DNA of 64,000 nucleotides from Peribacillus frigoritolerans (lineage in GTDB: Bacteria > Bacillota > Bacilli > Bacillales > DSM-1321), in contig NZ_CP158190.1 in the NCBI RefSeq assembly GCF_040250305.1, forward strand, positions 4,682,001 through 4,746,000. Direction: 5' to 3'. Of this stretch, positions 17,622 through 26,373 are shown piece by piece (the stretch's first letter is position 1; every line of letters starts with the position of its first letter). The notes beneath the pieces are model-generated. The model was not told the origin of the DNA. It made no database searches and was given only the letters and a program-made list of their open reading frames with translations. A program made the translations under genes and the position numbers.

Positions 17622-18035
17622 TCAATTCCTTCTTTTATCAAGTCCATCATTCAATATTTTCACTTGGAAGCGAAAGTAGAGATAGAATACGGTCCAGATG
17701 ATCATATAGAATGGTATGAAAATCCCAATTCCTATAGCTAATCCTTTTAAGCTGAATGGAATCCAACCAACAAAGAAAGATAATAGGAAGTAAAGAATGC
17801 TGACAGTAAGGAAGTGCAGAATGGTTTGAAATAACAAACTCCATTTTTCATTTTCAAAGAAGAGTGTTGCCGTGCTGAAGAACCACCCACATAATATGCA
17901 GCCTATCGCGTTTTTCACAAATATTCCACTGTCTAGTGAACCCCCAAAAGCGATCACTCCAAAACATGTCAGCACCATCACGAGTGCCCCAAAACAAATT
18001 CCAACAAAGCTACGGAATAATAGTGTTTTCATCAT
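17622..18035 (-). CDS. DUF3021 membrane protein
   Basis: 137 residues, four membrane helices, characteristic FENEKWSLLFQTILHF segment of the DUF3021 family. The ATG overlaps the stop of the LytTR gene by four bases (ATGA). In streptococci, similar membrane proteins encoded with a LytTR regulator act as its inhibitor (HdrRM/BrsRM type); the same relation is likely here but not shown. Confidence 0.82.
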   Translation of the reverse strand: MMKTLLFRSFVGICFGALVMVLTCFGVIAFGGSLDSGIFVKNAIGCILCGWFFSTATLFFENEKWSLLFQTILHFLTVSILYFLLSFFVGWIPFSLKGLAIGIGIFIPFYMIIWTVFYLYFRFQVKILNDGLDKRRN

Positions 18036-18487
18036 AATCCCTTCCTTTTCCATTGAAATGCTTTCTTGATTCCTTGAACATAGTGCCGAGAAACATATTC
18101 TTTTTCCCCTGATCGAAAATACACACATAAGGTCCCGTTGAAAGATGCCTCGAATCTGCTTAACTCATCTAAGTTGGCAATCACTGACTTGGACAATCGC
18201 ACGAATTGATTACGAGGAAGGTCCCTTTCCAGTTCATATAACCGTTCTTTCATTTCGAAAGTACCCTGTTTCGTCCGGACCATTATGGAATCTTGCTCTG
18301 TGAACAAACAGATAATTTCTTCTGCCCGGAAGATATGCTGCATTTCTTCTTTTTTGCCGACAAAATACGGTCTTTTCCTCTCCTTCAAACGCTCCATCAG
18401 TTCCTGGACTTCCTCATTCCATTCGTGATTTCGGATAAGCACCTCTATCGCCTTGATCTCCTCATCTATCTCTACGTTTATTTTCAT
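18032..18487 (-). CDS. LytTR-domain DNA-binding regulator
   Basis: 151 residues. The C-terminal two thirds is a LytTR DNA-binding domain: ELERDLPRNQFVRLSKSVIA and YVSRHYVQGIKKAF are the typical strands and helix. There is no receiver domain, so it is not a response regulator. ATG 18487 follows GGAGG at eight bases. It forms a two-gene unit with the DUF3021 gene; such pairs usually autoregulate. Confidence 0.87.
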   Translation of the reverse strand: MKINVEIDEEIKAIEVLIRNHEWNEEVQELMERLKERKRPYFVGKKEEMQHIFRAEEIICLFTEQDSIMVRTKQGTFEMKERLYELERDLPRNQFVRLSKSVIANLDELSRFEASFNGTLCVYFRSGEKEYVSRHYVQGIKKAFQWKRKGL

Positions 18488-18524
18488 CTCTGCGACCTCC
18501 ATTTGCTTATAATGTAAGTATATT

Positions 18525-18538
18525 AATATCTAGATATT
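18525..18538. promoter_or_regulatory. 14-bp perfect palindrome upstream of the LytTR gene
   Basis: AATATCTAGATATT, a perfect palindrome 38 bases before the LytTR start. LytTR proteins normally bind direct repeats, so this may be an operator of another protein or chance AT-rich symmetry. Confidence 0.25.
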
Positions 18539-18613
18539 TCGCTTGTGATTTCCAGCTACACGCAACTTACTAGCGATAACATGCTATAAATGGATACTCA
18601 GATACACTAAATA

Positions 18614-18634
18614 ACCGTCCAAAAAATTGGACGG
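18614..18634 (-). terminator. Possible terminator after the thioesterase gene
   Basis: CCGTCC / GGACGG stem with an AATTTTTT loop; the following minus-strand bases (TTATTTAG) are only moderately T-rich. Confidence 0.4.
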
Positions 18635-18717
18635 CCCTTTAATACAAAAAATCTAATCCTGCTTTTGAATCCGTTTTTATAAATCAGCTTACTATTGACC
18701 TGTTCCAAGGGTCCGGA

Positions 18718-19206
18718 TCACTCTTTGCTTGTAAAAGTACTTGGCATCACCACAGCGATTACCTCTCCACGGGCGCAAAGCTTATCGATGGCAAATACCT
18801 CTGTTTCGATTCTCCATTTCTTTGGATGAACCTCATGAATCGTCCCAACGGCTGTTAATGGCACATCATTTGGGGTTGGCTTTACGAACTCCACTTTCAG
18901 TGATGCAGTCACAAACCTGGGAGGCTCCACTCCATCTCCAATTTCATGTCCATTTTTACGATGCATTGCCAATGCAGCAGAGCCTGTTCCATGACAATCA
19001 ATTAAAGAAGCAATCAAGCCGCCATAAACAAATCCGGGAATTGCGATATGCTCTGGACGTGGTGTATAAATTGTCCTTGTTTGCTCACCTTGCCAACCGG
19101 TTCGAAAGTGATGACCCTCTTCGTTTAAACGACCGCATCCATAACACCATGCAAATGCATCCGGATAATCATCTTGAATCGCTTTTACCACAATCTCCTC
19201 CATCAT
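18718..19206 (-). CDS. PaaI-type hotdog thioesterase
   Basis: 162 residues with the hotdog fold: AIPGFVYGGLIASLIDCHGTGSAA is the central helix region with the catalytic-type aspartate (SLIDCHGT), followed by VTASLKVEFVKPTP. It probably hydrolyses an acyl-CoA thioester in the cytosol; substrate unknown. An N-terminal CYGCGRLNEEG knuckle is typical of this subfamily. ATG 19206 follows AAGGAGGAGAG. Monocistronic. Confidence 0.85.
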   Translation of the reverse strand: MMEEIVVKAIQDDYPDAFAWCYGCGRLNEEGHHFRTGWQGEQTRTIYTPRPEHIAIPGFVYGGLIASLIDCHGTGSAALAMHRKNGHEIGDGVEPPRFVTASLKVEFVKPTPNDVPLTAVGTIHEVHPKKWRIETEVFAIDKLCARGEVIAVVMPSTFTSKE

Positions 19207-19352
19207 CTCTCCTCCTTTTTCAGAATATTATAACATCTATAAAGGGAATTCCCAGATAGTTTATTGAGCTTTCAGCTTTATACATACTGCAGAAATCGAT
19301 AACATACATAAAAAGTTTGCAAGAATCCTTGCTCCTTATTTCGATAAATGAC

Positions 19353-19390
19353 AAAGGCCCCTGTAAGCAAAGCAGCATTCAGGGGCTTTC
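19353..19390 (-). terminator. Terminator of the glycosyltransferase cluster
   Basis: AAAGCCCCTG ... CAGGGGCCTTT stem on the minus strand, about 75 bases after the last gene. Confidence 0.75.
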
Positions 19391-19464
19391 ATTTGAAAAT
19401 ATATAGAGTTAAAGAAGTGTATCCCCCATTGCATGGTCTTTTATTTTGTTGCACGCTTACCTTC

Positions 19465-21255
19465 TTAAAAGTTAAGCCTTTTTCTTAAATCCCAATACTT
19501 GAATGTCATTTTACCCATTTTTGACTTCGAAAGTGAATCATATTTACGTCCAAGTGCCAGGTTTTGTTTTTCTAGCTTAGTAATTTGTTTAAGTTGAACT
19601 GTGTTCAGTTTTTTTAATTGCTTTACTTCTTTAGCTAATTCTTTATTTTTCCCTTTCATATCATATTTTTCTTTATCAGCAGTTGCCCGTTCCTTCATTG
19701 AAATTTCCACATCTTTTGGCTTTAATTTAGGATTTCCATAGGTTTCAAATCCTATAGTTTTTAAATATGGCATGTTATTTTGAAAATTTAGTTCAAAGTT
19801 TCCATAACTTTTATGGATGTGGAGAAATGTATAACATCCGGCTTTTTCTGCTGAAATGATTTGACCATATCCAGACAGTTTAAACAGTTTTTCGACTCGC
19901 CTTATTTCTTCAGGTATGTTTTTGACGATGTAGGTGAAAACTTCGTCAACATTTAACTCTGCAGGCAATTTTTTCACTTTATTTGATGGTGCATGCTTAT
20001 TCAGTTCATCAATGTCATCTACATCAATATAAAACATATTTGTGCTTTGCTCTACAAAATCTGTAATACGCTTGCTCCATAATAGTACTTGCAGTTTTTT
20101 TATTGCTTCCGAAAATAAAAACTGCCTGCTGACCTGATACATTCGTTTTGCCGCAAACTCATATATATCCTTATTGCATAGTGCTAATTTGACAGTGTCA
20201 CGAAAATCCTTCTCTGTAACGGCATATAACGGGTAATCTTCGCCAAAAAGCTTTATATGCATTTTGGTTGGATTCATTATTACAGCCTTCCTTAAAATCC
20301 CATACTCCAATAGCTTTGTAGACAGTTCCAGACTGCTGTCCATTTCCTCACTTCTCCAGGTTATCCCAATATCACTGTTCACGATTAATTGTTGGGCATT
20401 CTCCCTTGTCAATGCCCCGTACCATGTAAGACCATCTGTATTTTTAAGAAGGTATGCCGCTTCTTCCTTAAACTGAGAATCATCTTTAACCCATTTGAAT
20501 TTATCCCCCGCTACATCAAGTGATAGATTCGGAATCACGCGTTTTAATTCTTTAAAAGCAGTAATAATGGGAATGGTCTTCCAATCCGGGTCGAATTTCC
20601 CTGTATATACAAGTTTGTTTTTTAACCGGGTCTGCACTTCCGCTGATTCAACATTGGGTATCATCGGGGTAAGCAGGGAAACTTTGTTTTTTTCTTTATT
20701 CAAATTAAGAATTTCAATGACAAATTCGCACATCTCTTCTGTTTGACATAAGAAATACGCACACTGTTCATATATATTTTTGATGCTCTCAAATTTTTCT
20801 TCATTAACATCCTGGCCTATATGAGTCAACCCTGTAGCATAAACCAATGTATTCTCTATGATATGCTTATGCTTTGCTATTTTTTCAACAGTCTCAATGC
20901 TTCTAACAAATAGCCAATCATATTCCTTTTGATTCCAATAATGAGAAATGAGCATTTCAGCTATATCAAAATCAATGACACCTTTTTTTACCCATTCATC
21001 ATCGGTGGCACTGAAAAAAGGATCAACAAAAGGATTAAGAATGGTTATATTATCAAATTTCTCTAGAGGCTGAATTAATATATCACGTTTGACTGGGCTA
21101 GCTAGAAGTAAGTCAACTTCGATGTTGGAATCTAGCGCAATGGTCGATGCTAAGGAAGATAAAAATACTGCAGATCCATCCATTGAATTCATGTCAATAA
21201 AGCCAAATAGAAGTACCTTCATTTTTCTGTTTTCAACTAGTTCATGTGAATTCAA
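19465..21255 (-). CDS. Glycosyltransferase (GT4-like) with C-terminal coiled coil
   Basis: About 596 residues. The N-terminal part begins MKVLLFGFIDMNSMDGSAVF (Rossmann-type GT-B start) and the middle has NKLVYTGKFDPDWKTIPIIT, GLTWYGALTRENAQQLI and SDIGITWRSEEMDSSLELST, which fit the donor-binding half of GT4 enzymes, though the usual E-x7-E motif is loosely kept. The last 100 residues are a coiled coil ending GKMTFKYWDLRKRLNF. It probably adds a sugar to a surface polysaccharide or glycoprotein. Start: TTG 21255 has GGAG eight bases upstream; a GTG at 21264 and an ATG at 21222 are alternatives. Confidence 0.75.
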   Translation of the reverse strand: MNSHELVENRKMKVLLFGFIDMNSMDGSAVFLSSLASTIALDSNIEVDLLLASPVKRDILIQPLEKFDNITILNPFVDPFFSATDDEWVKKGVIDFDIAEMLISHYWNQKEYDWLFVRSIETVEKIAKHKHIIENTLVYATGLTHIGQDVNEEKFESIKNIYEQCAYFLCQTEEMCEFVIEILNLNKEKNKVSLLTPMIPNVESAEVQTRLKNKLVYTGKFDPDWKTIPIITAFKELKRVIPNLSLDVAGDKFKWVKDDSQFKEEAAYLLKNTDGLTWYGALTRENAQQLIVNSDIGITWRSEEMDSSLELSTKLLEYGILRKAVIMNPTKMHIKLFGEDYPLYAVTEKDFRDTVKLALCNKDIYEFAAKRMYQVSRQFLFSEAIKKLQVLLWSKRITDFVEQSTNMFYIDVDDIDELNKHAPSNKVKKLPAELNVDEVFTYIVKNIPEEIRRVEKLFKLSGYGQIISAEKAGCYTFLHIHKSYGNFELNFQNNMPYLKTIGFETYGNPKLKPKDVEISMKERATADKEKYDMKGKNKELAKEVKQLKKLNTVQLKQITKLEKQNLALGRKYDSLSKSKMGKMTFKYWDLRKRLNF

Positions 21256-21293
21256 AGTTTTCACTCCAATGACTGAAATCTGATATGAATCTT

Positions 21294-21617
21294 TTATTTT
21301 TTTATTTGTTCTTTAATAGATGATTTAAGCGCAAGATATTTTAACGTGAATTTCCCTGCATATGTAACGTTGAATTTGTGTTCTAATAACTTAAGTCTTT
21401 GTATTTCTTTGTTAAGCTTAATATTTTCTTTTTGGGCCATCTTACTTTTTTCTAATTCTTCTCGCAGCATATTGTTTTCTTTTGTCATGTTCTCAATGGT
21501 TTTTTGTTTTTCAGTGCCATTGCCCTCTATGAGCTCCAATGTCATGGACATCATGTCTTTCATTTGTAATTCGAGTTCCTCGTACATAGTTTTCCAATAT
21601 TCGTTTCGTTCGTCCAT
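21294..21617 (-). CDS. Coiled-coil protein of the glycosyltransferase cluster
   Basis: 107 residues, almost wholly predicted coiled coil (LELIEGNGTEKQKTIENM, then ENNMLREELEKSKMAQKEN). Its C-terminal tail GKFTLKYLALKSSIKEQ is similar to the tail of the neighbouring glycosyltransferase (GKMTFKYWDLRKRL). ATG 21617 has GGGAG ten bases upstream; an ATG at 21638 overlaps the stop of the upstream gene but has a poor ribosome site. It may hold the two glycosyltransferases together or at the membrane (inference). No family recognised. Confidence 0.7.
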   Translation of the reverse strand: MDERNEYWKTMYEELELQMKDMMSMTLELIEGNGTEKQKTIENMTKENNMLREELEKSKMAQKENIKLNKEIQRLKLLEHKFNVTYAGKFTLKYLALKSSIKEQIKK

Positions 21618-21637
21618 ATTGAAAAAACTCCCTTCCA

Positions 21638-22822
21638 TTAACCTTGGATAATCTCCAATTCTCTTTTAATAACAACATCTACCGCGCATTTTTCTCGAAT
21701 CGACTGAGAAGCTTGTTTTGACACTCTTAAAAATACGTCCGGGTTGTAATATAAGCGCTCTATTGCATCGGCAATTTCGATAGGAGACTCAGGTTTTGTT
21801 AGAAGGCCAGAAACGTCATGTTTAACGAATTCCGGGATTGCCGTAATATCTGTTGAAACCGGCACTAGCCCACTCGACATTGCCTCACACATTGAAACCC
21901 CTTGAGAATCCAAACGGGTCGGGCAAAGGAAAATTCCATACTCCTTATGTAATGCAGCGATTTGGTCCTGAGATAGGAAACCTTTATGAATCGTTACATT
22001 CTCAAAATCGCTGATTGGCTCAACGGTTTGATCGAATAATTTTCCATCACCATAAAATGCAAATTCCAACTTATCGAAGTATGGTCTCTTCGATAGTTCA
22101 AGAACTGCTTTCACCGATAAATCATTGGCGTATTTTCGCGAAGCGTATGGCCTGATTGAAAGGACTCTTGTCCGCATTTCAACTGGCTTTTCAATTAAGG
22201 TAAAGAGATTGTCATCTATTACATTAGGAATGATTACTGAATTTTTCGATTCTGCTCTAGCATCACATTCCGCTATATGTTCTTTGAACCATTTGGAAAT
22301 ATGAACAAAGGTTGTATCCAACTCATCCGTTTGATAAAACCAATTCATGAAAGAAAGCTGTGCTACATAATAGTCGTCCGACATTTCAAGTATCTTCCGC
22401 AAGCTTTCAGGGCTTTCAAGAAAATTAAACCACCTTCTATGCCATGCCTCCGTTTCAAATCCATGTATCCAGGTAATAATCGGTAAATCTGTGTTCGTTT
22501 CTTTTATCGCTTGTACCATTTTTGGATTAACAAAATGAATGAGCGCTTTTTTATGTACTTTATGATTTAAGAAAATGCGCAGATGCTGTTCAGTTCCACG
22601 ATAAACAGGCACATCTTCATACGTATACTTTTCTGCTTTTTTATAGGCAGGATGCAAAACAAAGACATCAACCTTCAAACCCTCATCCAGATAAGCCTTG
22701 ACTCTTCGGTGGATAAACCCATTCCGATATAACTGATCTTCATGTGGATAAGCATTCGTAATGATTACATATCTATCTTTTTCACTAAATGTAAGCTCAT
22801 ATAGATTTATAGATTCCTCCAT
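21638..22822 (-). CDS. Glycosyltransferase family 4 protein
   Basis: 394 residues, GT-B fold. ITNAYPHEDQLYRNGFIHRRV is the acceptor-side start and YGIFLCPTRLDSQGVSMCEAMSSGLVPV holds the GT4 donor-binding E-x7-E-type motif. It transfers a sugar from a nucleotide or lipid donor, cytosolic or membrane-associated. First of three genes reading leftwards; the ribosome site AGGAG lies nine bases before ATG 22822. Cluster role: surface glycan or exosporium glycosylation (inference). Confidence 0.88.
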   Translation of the reverse strand: MEESINLYELTFSEKDRYVIITNAYPHEDQLYRNGFIHRRVKAYLDEGLKVDVFVLHPAYKKAEKYTYEDVPVYRGTEQHLRIFLNHKVHKKALIHFVNPKMVQAIKETNTDLPIITWIHGFETEAWHRRWFNFLESPESLRKILEMSDDYYVAQLSFMNWFYQTDELDTTFVHISKWFKEHIAECDARAESKNSVIIPNVIDDNLFTLIEKPVEMRTRVLSIRPYASRKYANDLSVKAVLELSKRPYFDKLEFAFYGDGKLFDQTVEPISDFENVTIHKGFLSQDQIAALHKEYGIFLCPTRLDSQGVSMCEAMSSGLVPVSTDITAIPEFVKHDVSGLLTKPESPIEIADAIERLYYNPDVFLRVSKQASQSIREKCAVDVVIKRELEIIQG

Positions 22823-22956
22823 TTTTGTTCACTCCTACTATTCAGTCATCTTCAATCGGCCTGCTACTTATCTGTAAATGAAGGATTTTTAAGAGATTCT
22901 TTTCCAATCACCTTTAAAACCGTCAACCGATTATAACAAACATGTATTACTGAATA

Positions 22957-22985
22957 TTGACATCAATATGATAATTCTGTAAATA
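22957..22985 (+). promoter_or_regulatory. Sigma-A promoter with no obvious gene
   Basis: TTGACA, 17-base spacer, TAAATA. It faces right toward a hairpin at 23101 with no good open reading frame between. Confidence 0.5.
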
Positions 22986-22991
22986 AAAGTA

Positions 22992-23135
22992 AAGTTTTCA
23001 TGAACTTTTGTAGCCTTTTGTAAAGTTTCATTAATGTCATGACTGGGAGCATCAGTACTAGCATGAAGGAGGATGGCAAATAAACAGCAACATAAAGTAG
23101 GAGGGCGTTCCATTTAGCGGAAACGCCCTCTTGCA
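22992..23135 (+). ncRNA. Candidate small RNA of about 140 nt
   Basis: Defined only by a promoter (22957-22985) and a downstream terminator-like stem GAGGGCGTT / AACGCCCTC at 23101-23130 followed by TTGCATATAA. A tiny reading frame starts at an ATG with no spacing from GGAGG, so it is unlikely to be translated. No match to a known family by eye. Confidence 0.3.
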
Positions 23136-23321
23136 TATAAACTTGTGTATTTTAAGTCTATTAATATAACTTGGAAGTAAAGGGTATAATTTCCACCATG
23201 AAACGTTTTAATCAATTATAAAAAGTCCACTATTATCCTCCATAACTTGTCTACACCATTACAATAAAAATTCATACTATATAAAAAAGGGAATTGTCAA
23301 AAAAAGGAGGTGCGATCTTAC

Positions 23322-24176
23322 ATGATACCCATAGATGATTGTAAATTATTAATTTCATGCTGCAATAATAAAGGTGGTCTTTATTTAGTCCAATTTAAAC
23401 AGCAACAATATGAAATAAATAAAGTTTTAAATGTTAGATGCACAGGCATTACAAAATACGGCAGCTCTTTTGTCGTAATTTCAAGTTCTCATGGAATCTT
23501 CATTTTGGATGAAAACTTGAAGGTTATAAAGAATAAAGCTTTATCTATAGAATTAGATTTACATGGTGTAGCAATAGATGATGATAAAGCTTATATTATT
23601 GAAACCAAAACTAACTCAATTGGTATTTATAATTTGAAAAACAATTTGGAAAGAATCGATGAAATTAGATTTTCACCTGAAAATGACGATGTTTGCCACG
23701 TCAACGATTTGTATATAGCAAATGATAAGCTATATGTATCGATGTTTTCATATCCTCCAAGGAAAAATTTCCTCTCTTTTGCAGGTTATTTCCCTAATAA
23801 AACAATCCACCAAGGTGTGATTCTTGAATATTCTTTACAGGAAAGAAAAGTGGTTAAGATTTGTCATGATAAATTACTTCAACCTCACAGCGTACTTCAT
23901 TATGATAATAACCTGTATTATTGTGTTTCAGGTGAATTCCTAGTAAAAAGTAATGAGGAAGTTATTTTTAAATGCCTTGGTTATACTCGCGGTTTAGCAG
24001 TTAGAAATCAAACGATGTTCATTGGCCAAAGTGAGAGTAGGCACATACCGGTTTTACTAAAAAAAAATACGAACATATTACTGGATTGCGGGATTTATGT
24101 TCATGACATCTCTACGAAACTTTCATCTTTTATCCATATACCTTCTGAAGAAATTTATGGAATATTGGTTATTTAA
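23322..24176 (+). CDS. DUF4915-type beta-propeller-like protein
   Basis: 284 residues of repeated beta-strand blades. Landmarks: LHGVAIDDDKAYI, CHVNDLYIANDKLYVSMF, LQPHSVLHYDNNLYYCVSGE and GYTRGLAVRNQTMFIGQSES, matching the DUF4915 / TIGR03032 family of unknown function that is often found with polysaccharide biosynthesis genes. ATG 23322 has AAGGAGG ten bases upstream. AT-rich compared with its neighbours and next to a glycosyltransferase cluster, so transfer is possible. Confidence 0.75.
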   Translation: MIPIDDCKLLISCCNNKGGLYLVQFKQQQYEINKVLNVRCTGITKYGSSFVVISSSHGIFILDENLKVIKNKALSIELDLHGVAIDDDKAYIIETKTNSIGIYNLKNNLERIDEIRFSPENDDVCHVNDLYIANDKLYVSMFSYPPRKNFLSFAGYFPNKTIHQGVILEYSLQERKVVKICHDKLLQPHSVLHYDNNLYYCVSGEFLVKSNEEVIFKCLGYTRGLAVRNQTMFIGQSESRHIPVLLKKNTNILLDCGIYVHDISTKLSSFIHIPSEEIYGILVI

Positions 24177-24384
24177 AAACAGTGAAATCATATTTTTCAG
24201 TTGTTGAAATTTTTTTATCCTTAATGGAAATCATTCGTTTAGTTACCAGATCATAAGGATCTCTTTCTTTATTCACTTGAACAGTCAGTGAACTTTTTTC
24301 TACCTTCAAGAATTATTCAAGCATGTTTTTGTAAGAATAGAATAGAATCGAAAAAAGACCAATTTGCTGAAGAGAGTGATATAG

Positions 24385-25221
24385 ATGGAACCAATTACCT
24401 TTAAAGCATTTGCAATCACTAATGAAATCGATTTGAACAAAATCGCCATTCATTGCGGCATTCCAAAAAAATTCACCTGGGAAGAGCCTTTAATCCTTAA
24501 AGGCGATATTCTAAGTTCCATCCTTAATAAAAATGTGGACGAATCGCAGCAGGTGCTGGTTTTTTCCTTTGGCAGCATTGTCTTCATCAATTACTCACAC
24601 GCGAATGAGATTAAGGAGTTTTCATCCTTTATCCATTCTTTCGAGCCGGTTATTGATCTCGACAATTTAGATAGATATACAGACGATTACAGCCTTCACT
24701 TCAGTGAAACTGAAAACATCAATTTGACAGACGAATATGTAGTTGTGCCTAAATATGAATTTTTTTACCCTGAATTAATTTCCACCATTCTCGCAAAATC
24801 GGTGGCACTTGAAAAAACTGAGGAACAACTCGGAAAAATCCACGACAAGCTCGAAGCCATGATAGACCGACTGGAAAAAGGCAAGCTGAGAATCGGTAAT
24901 AAGGAACTAGCGAGGACGACTGCAAAAATCGTACGTCACGAGTATAATACCCTAGCGTACATCATGATTCTGGACAAACCTGATATTACATGGACAAGCA
25001 GCATTGCCGGCGAATTTTATGACAGCATGCTTGATTTTTTTGAATTGAATGATCGGTATAAAATCCTGAAAAGTAAAACCGAAATTTTATATAACATTAT
25101 GGATGGGTTTTCTAACATCAGCCATTCGATCAGAGGACTATTCGTTGAATGGATCATTGTAATCCTCATTGTCTTTGAGATCGTTCTGACGTTATTAGAA
25201 ATTGCAGGATGGATTCCATGA
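24385..25221 (+). CDS. DUF155 (RMD1/YagE family) membrane-tethered protein
   Basis: 278 residues. The DUF155 domain spans about 10-245, with VLVFSFGSIVFINY and AKSVALEKTEEQLGKIHDKL, and a single hydrophobic helix lies near the C-terminus (WIIVILIVFEIVLTLLEIAG). Relatives include yeast Rmd1 and mitochondrial RMND1; the bacterial role is not known. Ribosome site weak (GAGAG). Stands alone, followed by a hairpin and the terminator at 25283. Confidence 0.85.
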   Translation: MEPITFKAFAITNEIDLNKIAIHCGIPKKFTWEEPLILKGDILSSILNKNVDESQQVLVFSFGSIVFINYSHANEIKEFSSFIHSFEPVIDLDNLDRYTDDYSLHFSETENINLTDEYVVVPKYEFFYPELISTILAKSVALEKTEEQLGKIHDKLEAMIDRLEKGKLRIGNKELARTTAKIVRHEYNTLAYIMILDKPDITWTSSIAGEFYDSMLDFFELNDRYKILKSKTEILYNIMDGFSNISHSIRGLFVEWIIVILIVFEIVLTLLEIAGWIP

Positions 25222-25280
25222 ATTCTGAATCATATCGTATGGAATACCTTCTAAATAAATAAGCACCATTTAAGTGCTTC

Positions 25281-25391
25281 AGACTGTAGACAAATTCGAA
25301 AAACGGGTTTGCCTACAGTTTTTTTCTTTGAAAAACGTTCCCATTGATTTCAGAAATCCGCCCCCTTTCCGTGGACTGTCCAATTCCTAAG
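25281..25391. repeat. Dispersed intergenic repeat, truncated copy
   Basis: Begins AGACTGTAGACAAATTCG and continues through TTGATTTCAGAAATCCGC and CCCTTTCCGTGGACTGTCC. It shares blocks in the same order with 26049-26226: AGACTGTAGACAA, GTTTGCCT, TTGATTTCAGA, CCCTTTCCG and GACTGTC. The right half is missing here. Confidence 0.65.
25283..25325 (+). terminator. Terminator after the DUF155 gene
   Basis: ACTGTAG(A)CAAA ... TTTGCCTACAGT stem followed by seven T. It is formed by the left end of the dispersed repeat. Confidence 0.7.
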
Positions 25392-25459
25392 TTTTCTGAT
25401 GATCGTCTCATGGGTGCCTGTTTTTCTTTCATCTTACTCTCCCGAAGTATTTCATTTGT

Positions 25460-25942
25460 TTAATACAGGGCAAAGTGGAAAATAAATTCCTCCCCTTCTT
25501 CCCCATTGAATCTGTACCCTTTATCAATGAATCCAGCTTTTTTATATAAATTTATCGCTGGAAAATTCGAATGATGCACTGTTAGAATAATCTCATCTTT
25601 ATCTGGATAACTAAGTTTGATCATATCAGGCAACACTTTTAAAGTCTTAAAAGCTAGCCCCTTTTTTTGATGGCGCAAATCCAAGGAGAATGATTTTAGA
25701 AGAATTGCATTCTCATTACTTGTATATTGATTTCCCGCTTTATCCGTATATAAGGCAAAACAACCAATCAAATCCTCATCTAAATAAATAACCATGGGGA
25801 GGTTATATTTATCCTTCCTGAAGTCTTCAATAACTTTCAAAGGTAAAGAAGTATAGATTGCTTGTTCTATAGGTAAACAATAATTGCTCAGCGCCTCGTA
25901 GTTATTTTCCATAAAAGGTCTGATAGTTAATCCAGTCATCAT
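25460..25942 (-). CDS. GNAT-family N-acetyltransferase
   Basis: 160 residues. The acetyl-CoA-binding region is LKSFSLDLRHQKKGLAFKTL (a Q/RxxGxA-type loop, here QKKGLA) and the C-terminal HHSNFPAINLYKKAGFIDKG is the usual GNAT ending. Target unknown. The two ATG codons at 25942 follow GGGG. Monocistronic. Confidence 0.85.
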   Translation of the reverse strand: MMTGLTIRPFMENNYEALSNYCLPIEQAIYTSLPLKVIEDFRKDKYNLPMVIYLDEDLIGCFALYTDKAGNQYTSNENAILLKSFSLDLRHQKKGLAFKTLKVLPDMIKLSYPDKDEIILTVHHSNFPAINLYKKAGFIDKGYRFNGEEGEEFIFHFALY

Positions 25943-26014
25943 ACTTGCACCCCATTTTTACATTTATACAAATCCATATTAACAGATACTAAAGTTTTAC
26001 AATGCACTGCAAAA

Positions 26015-26048
26015 TAAAAAAAAGGAATGGATTTGTTTACCATTCCTT
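26015..26048 (-). terminator. Terminator, minus strand
   Basis: AAGGAATGG ... CCATTCCTT stem followed by TTTTTTTATTTT on the minus strand; it would end transcription coming from the ydhK-like gene. Confidence 0.8.
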
Positions 26049-26226
26049 CAGACTGTAGACAATGAAAATCAAGTTTGCCTGCATTTTTTATTTGAATAGT
26101 TCAGTTGATTTCAGAGATTCACTCCCTTTCCGCCGACTGTCTGCCAAGCCTCCTCGGCACAAGCGCCTGTGGGGTCTCGGCTAGCCAGTTATTCGGCAGG
26201 AGTGTCGCAAATCTCTTCAATCCAAT
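26049..26226. repeat. Dispersed intergenic repeat, longest copy
   Basis: About 178 bases beginning AGACTGTAGACAATG and ending near GTGTCGCAAATCTCTTC. The middle GCCAAGCCTCCTCGGCAC then GCGCCTGTGGGGTCTCGG is far more GC-rich than the surroundings and can fold. It matches the general style of the non-coding repeats spread through Bacillus-group genomes; non-coding, between ydhK and the GNAT gene. Confidence 0.7.
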
Positions 26227-26373
26227 GAGGATTATAGTAAAAAAACATAAGGATAATTTAGTCTTGTTTTACAAATCATGATTCGGGATGAGACCATTCC
26301 GAATCCACTTTTGTCACAAACTGAAGGAGTTTCCAATCCTTTTTTCTTCTGTTTTTGAACTCATGATGTTAAA

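Noticed and set aside
23041..23113. Small coding genes around the hairpin at 23101
   Set aside because: Start codons either touch the ribosome site or lack one, and the frames are very short.
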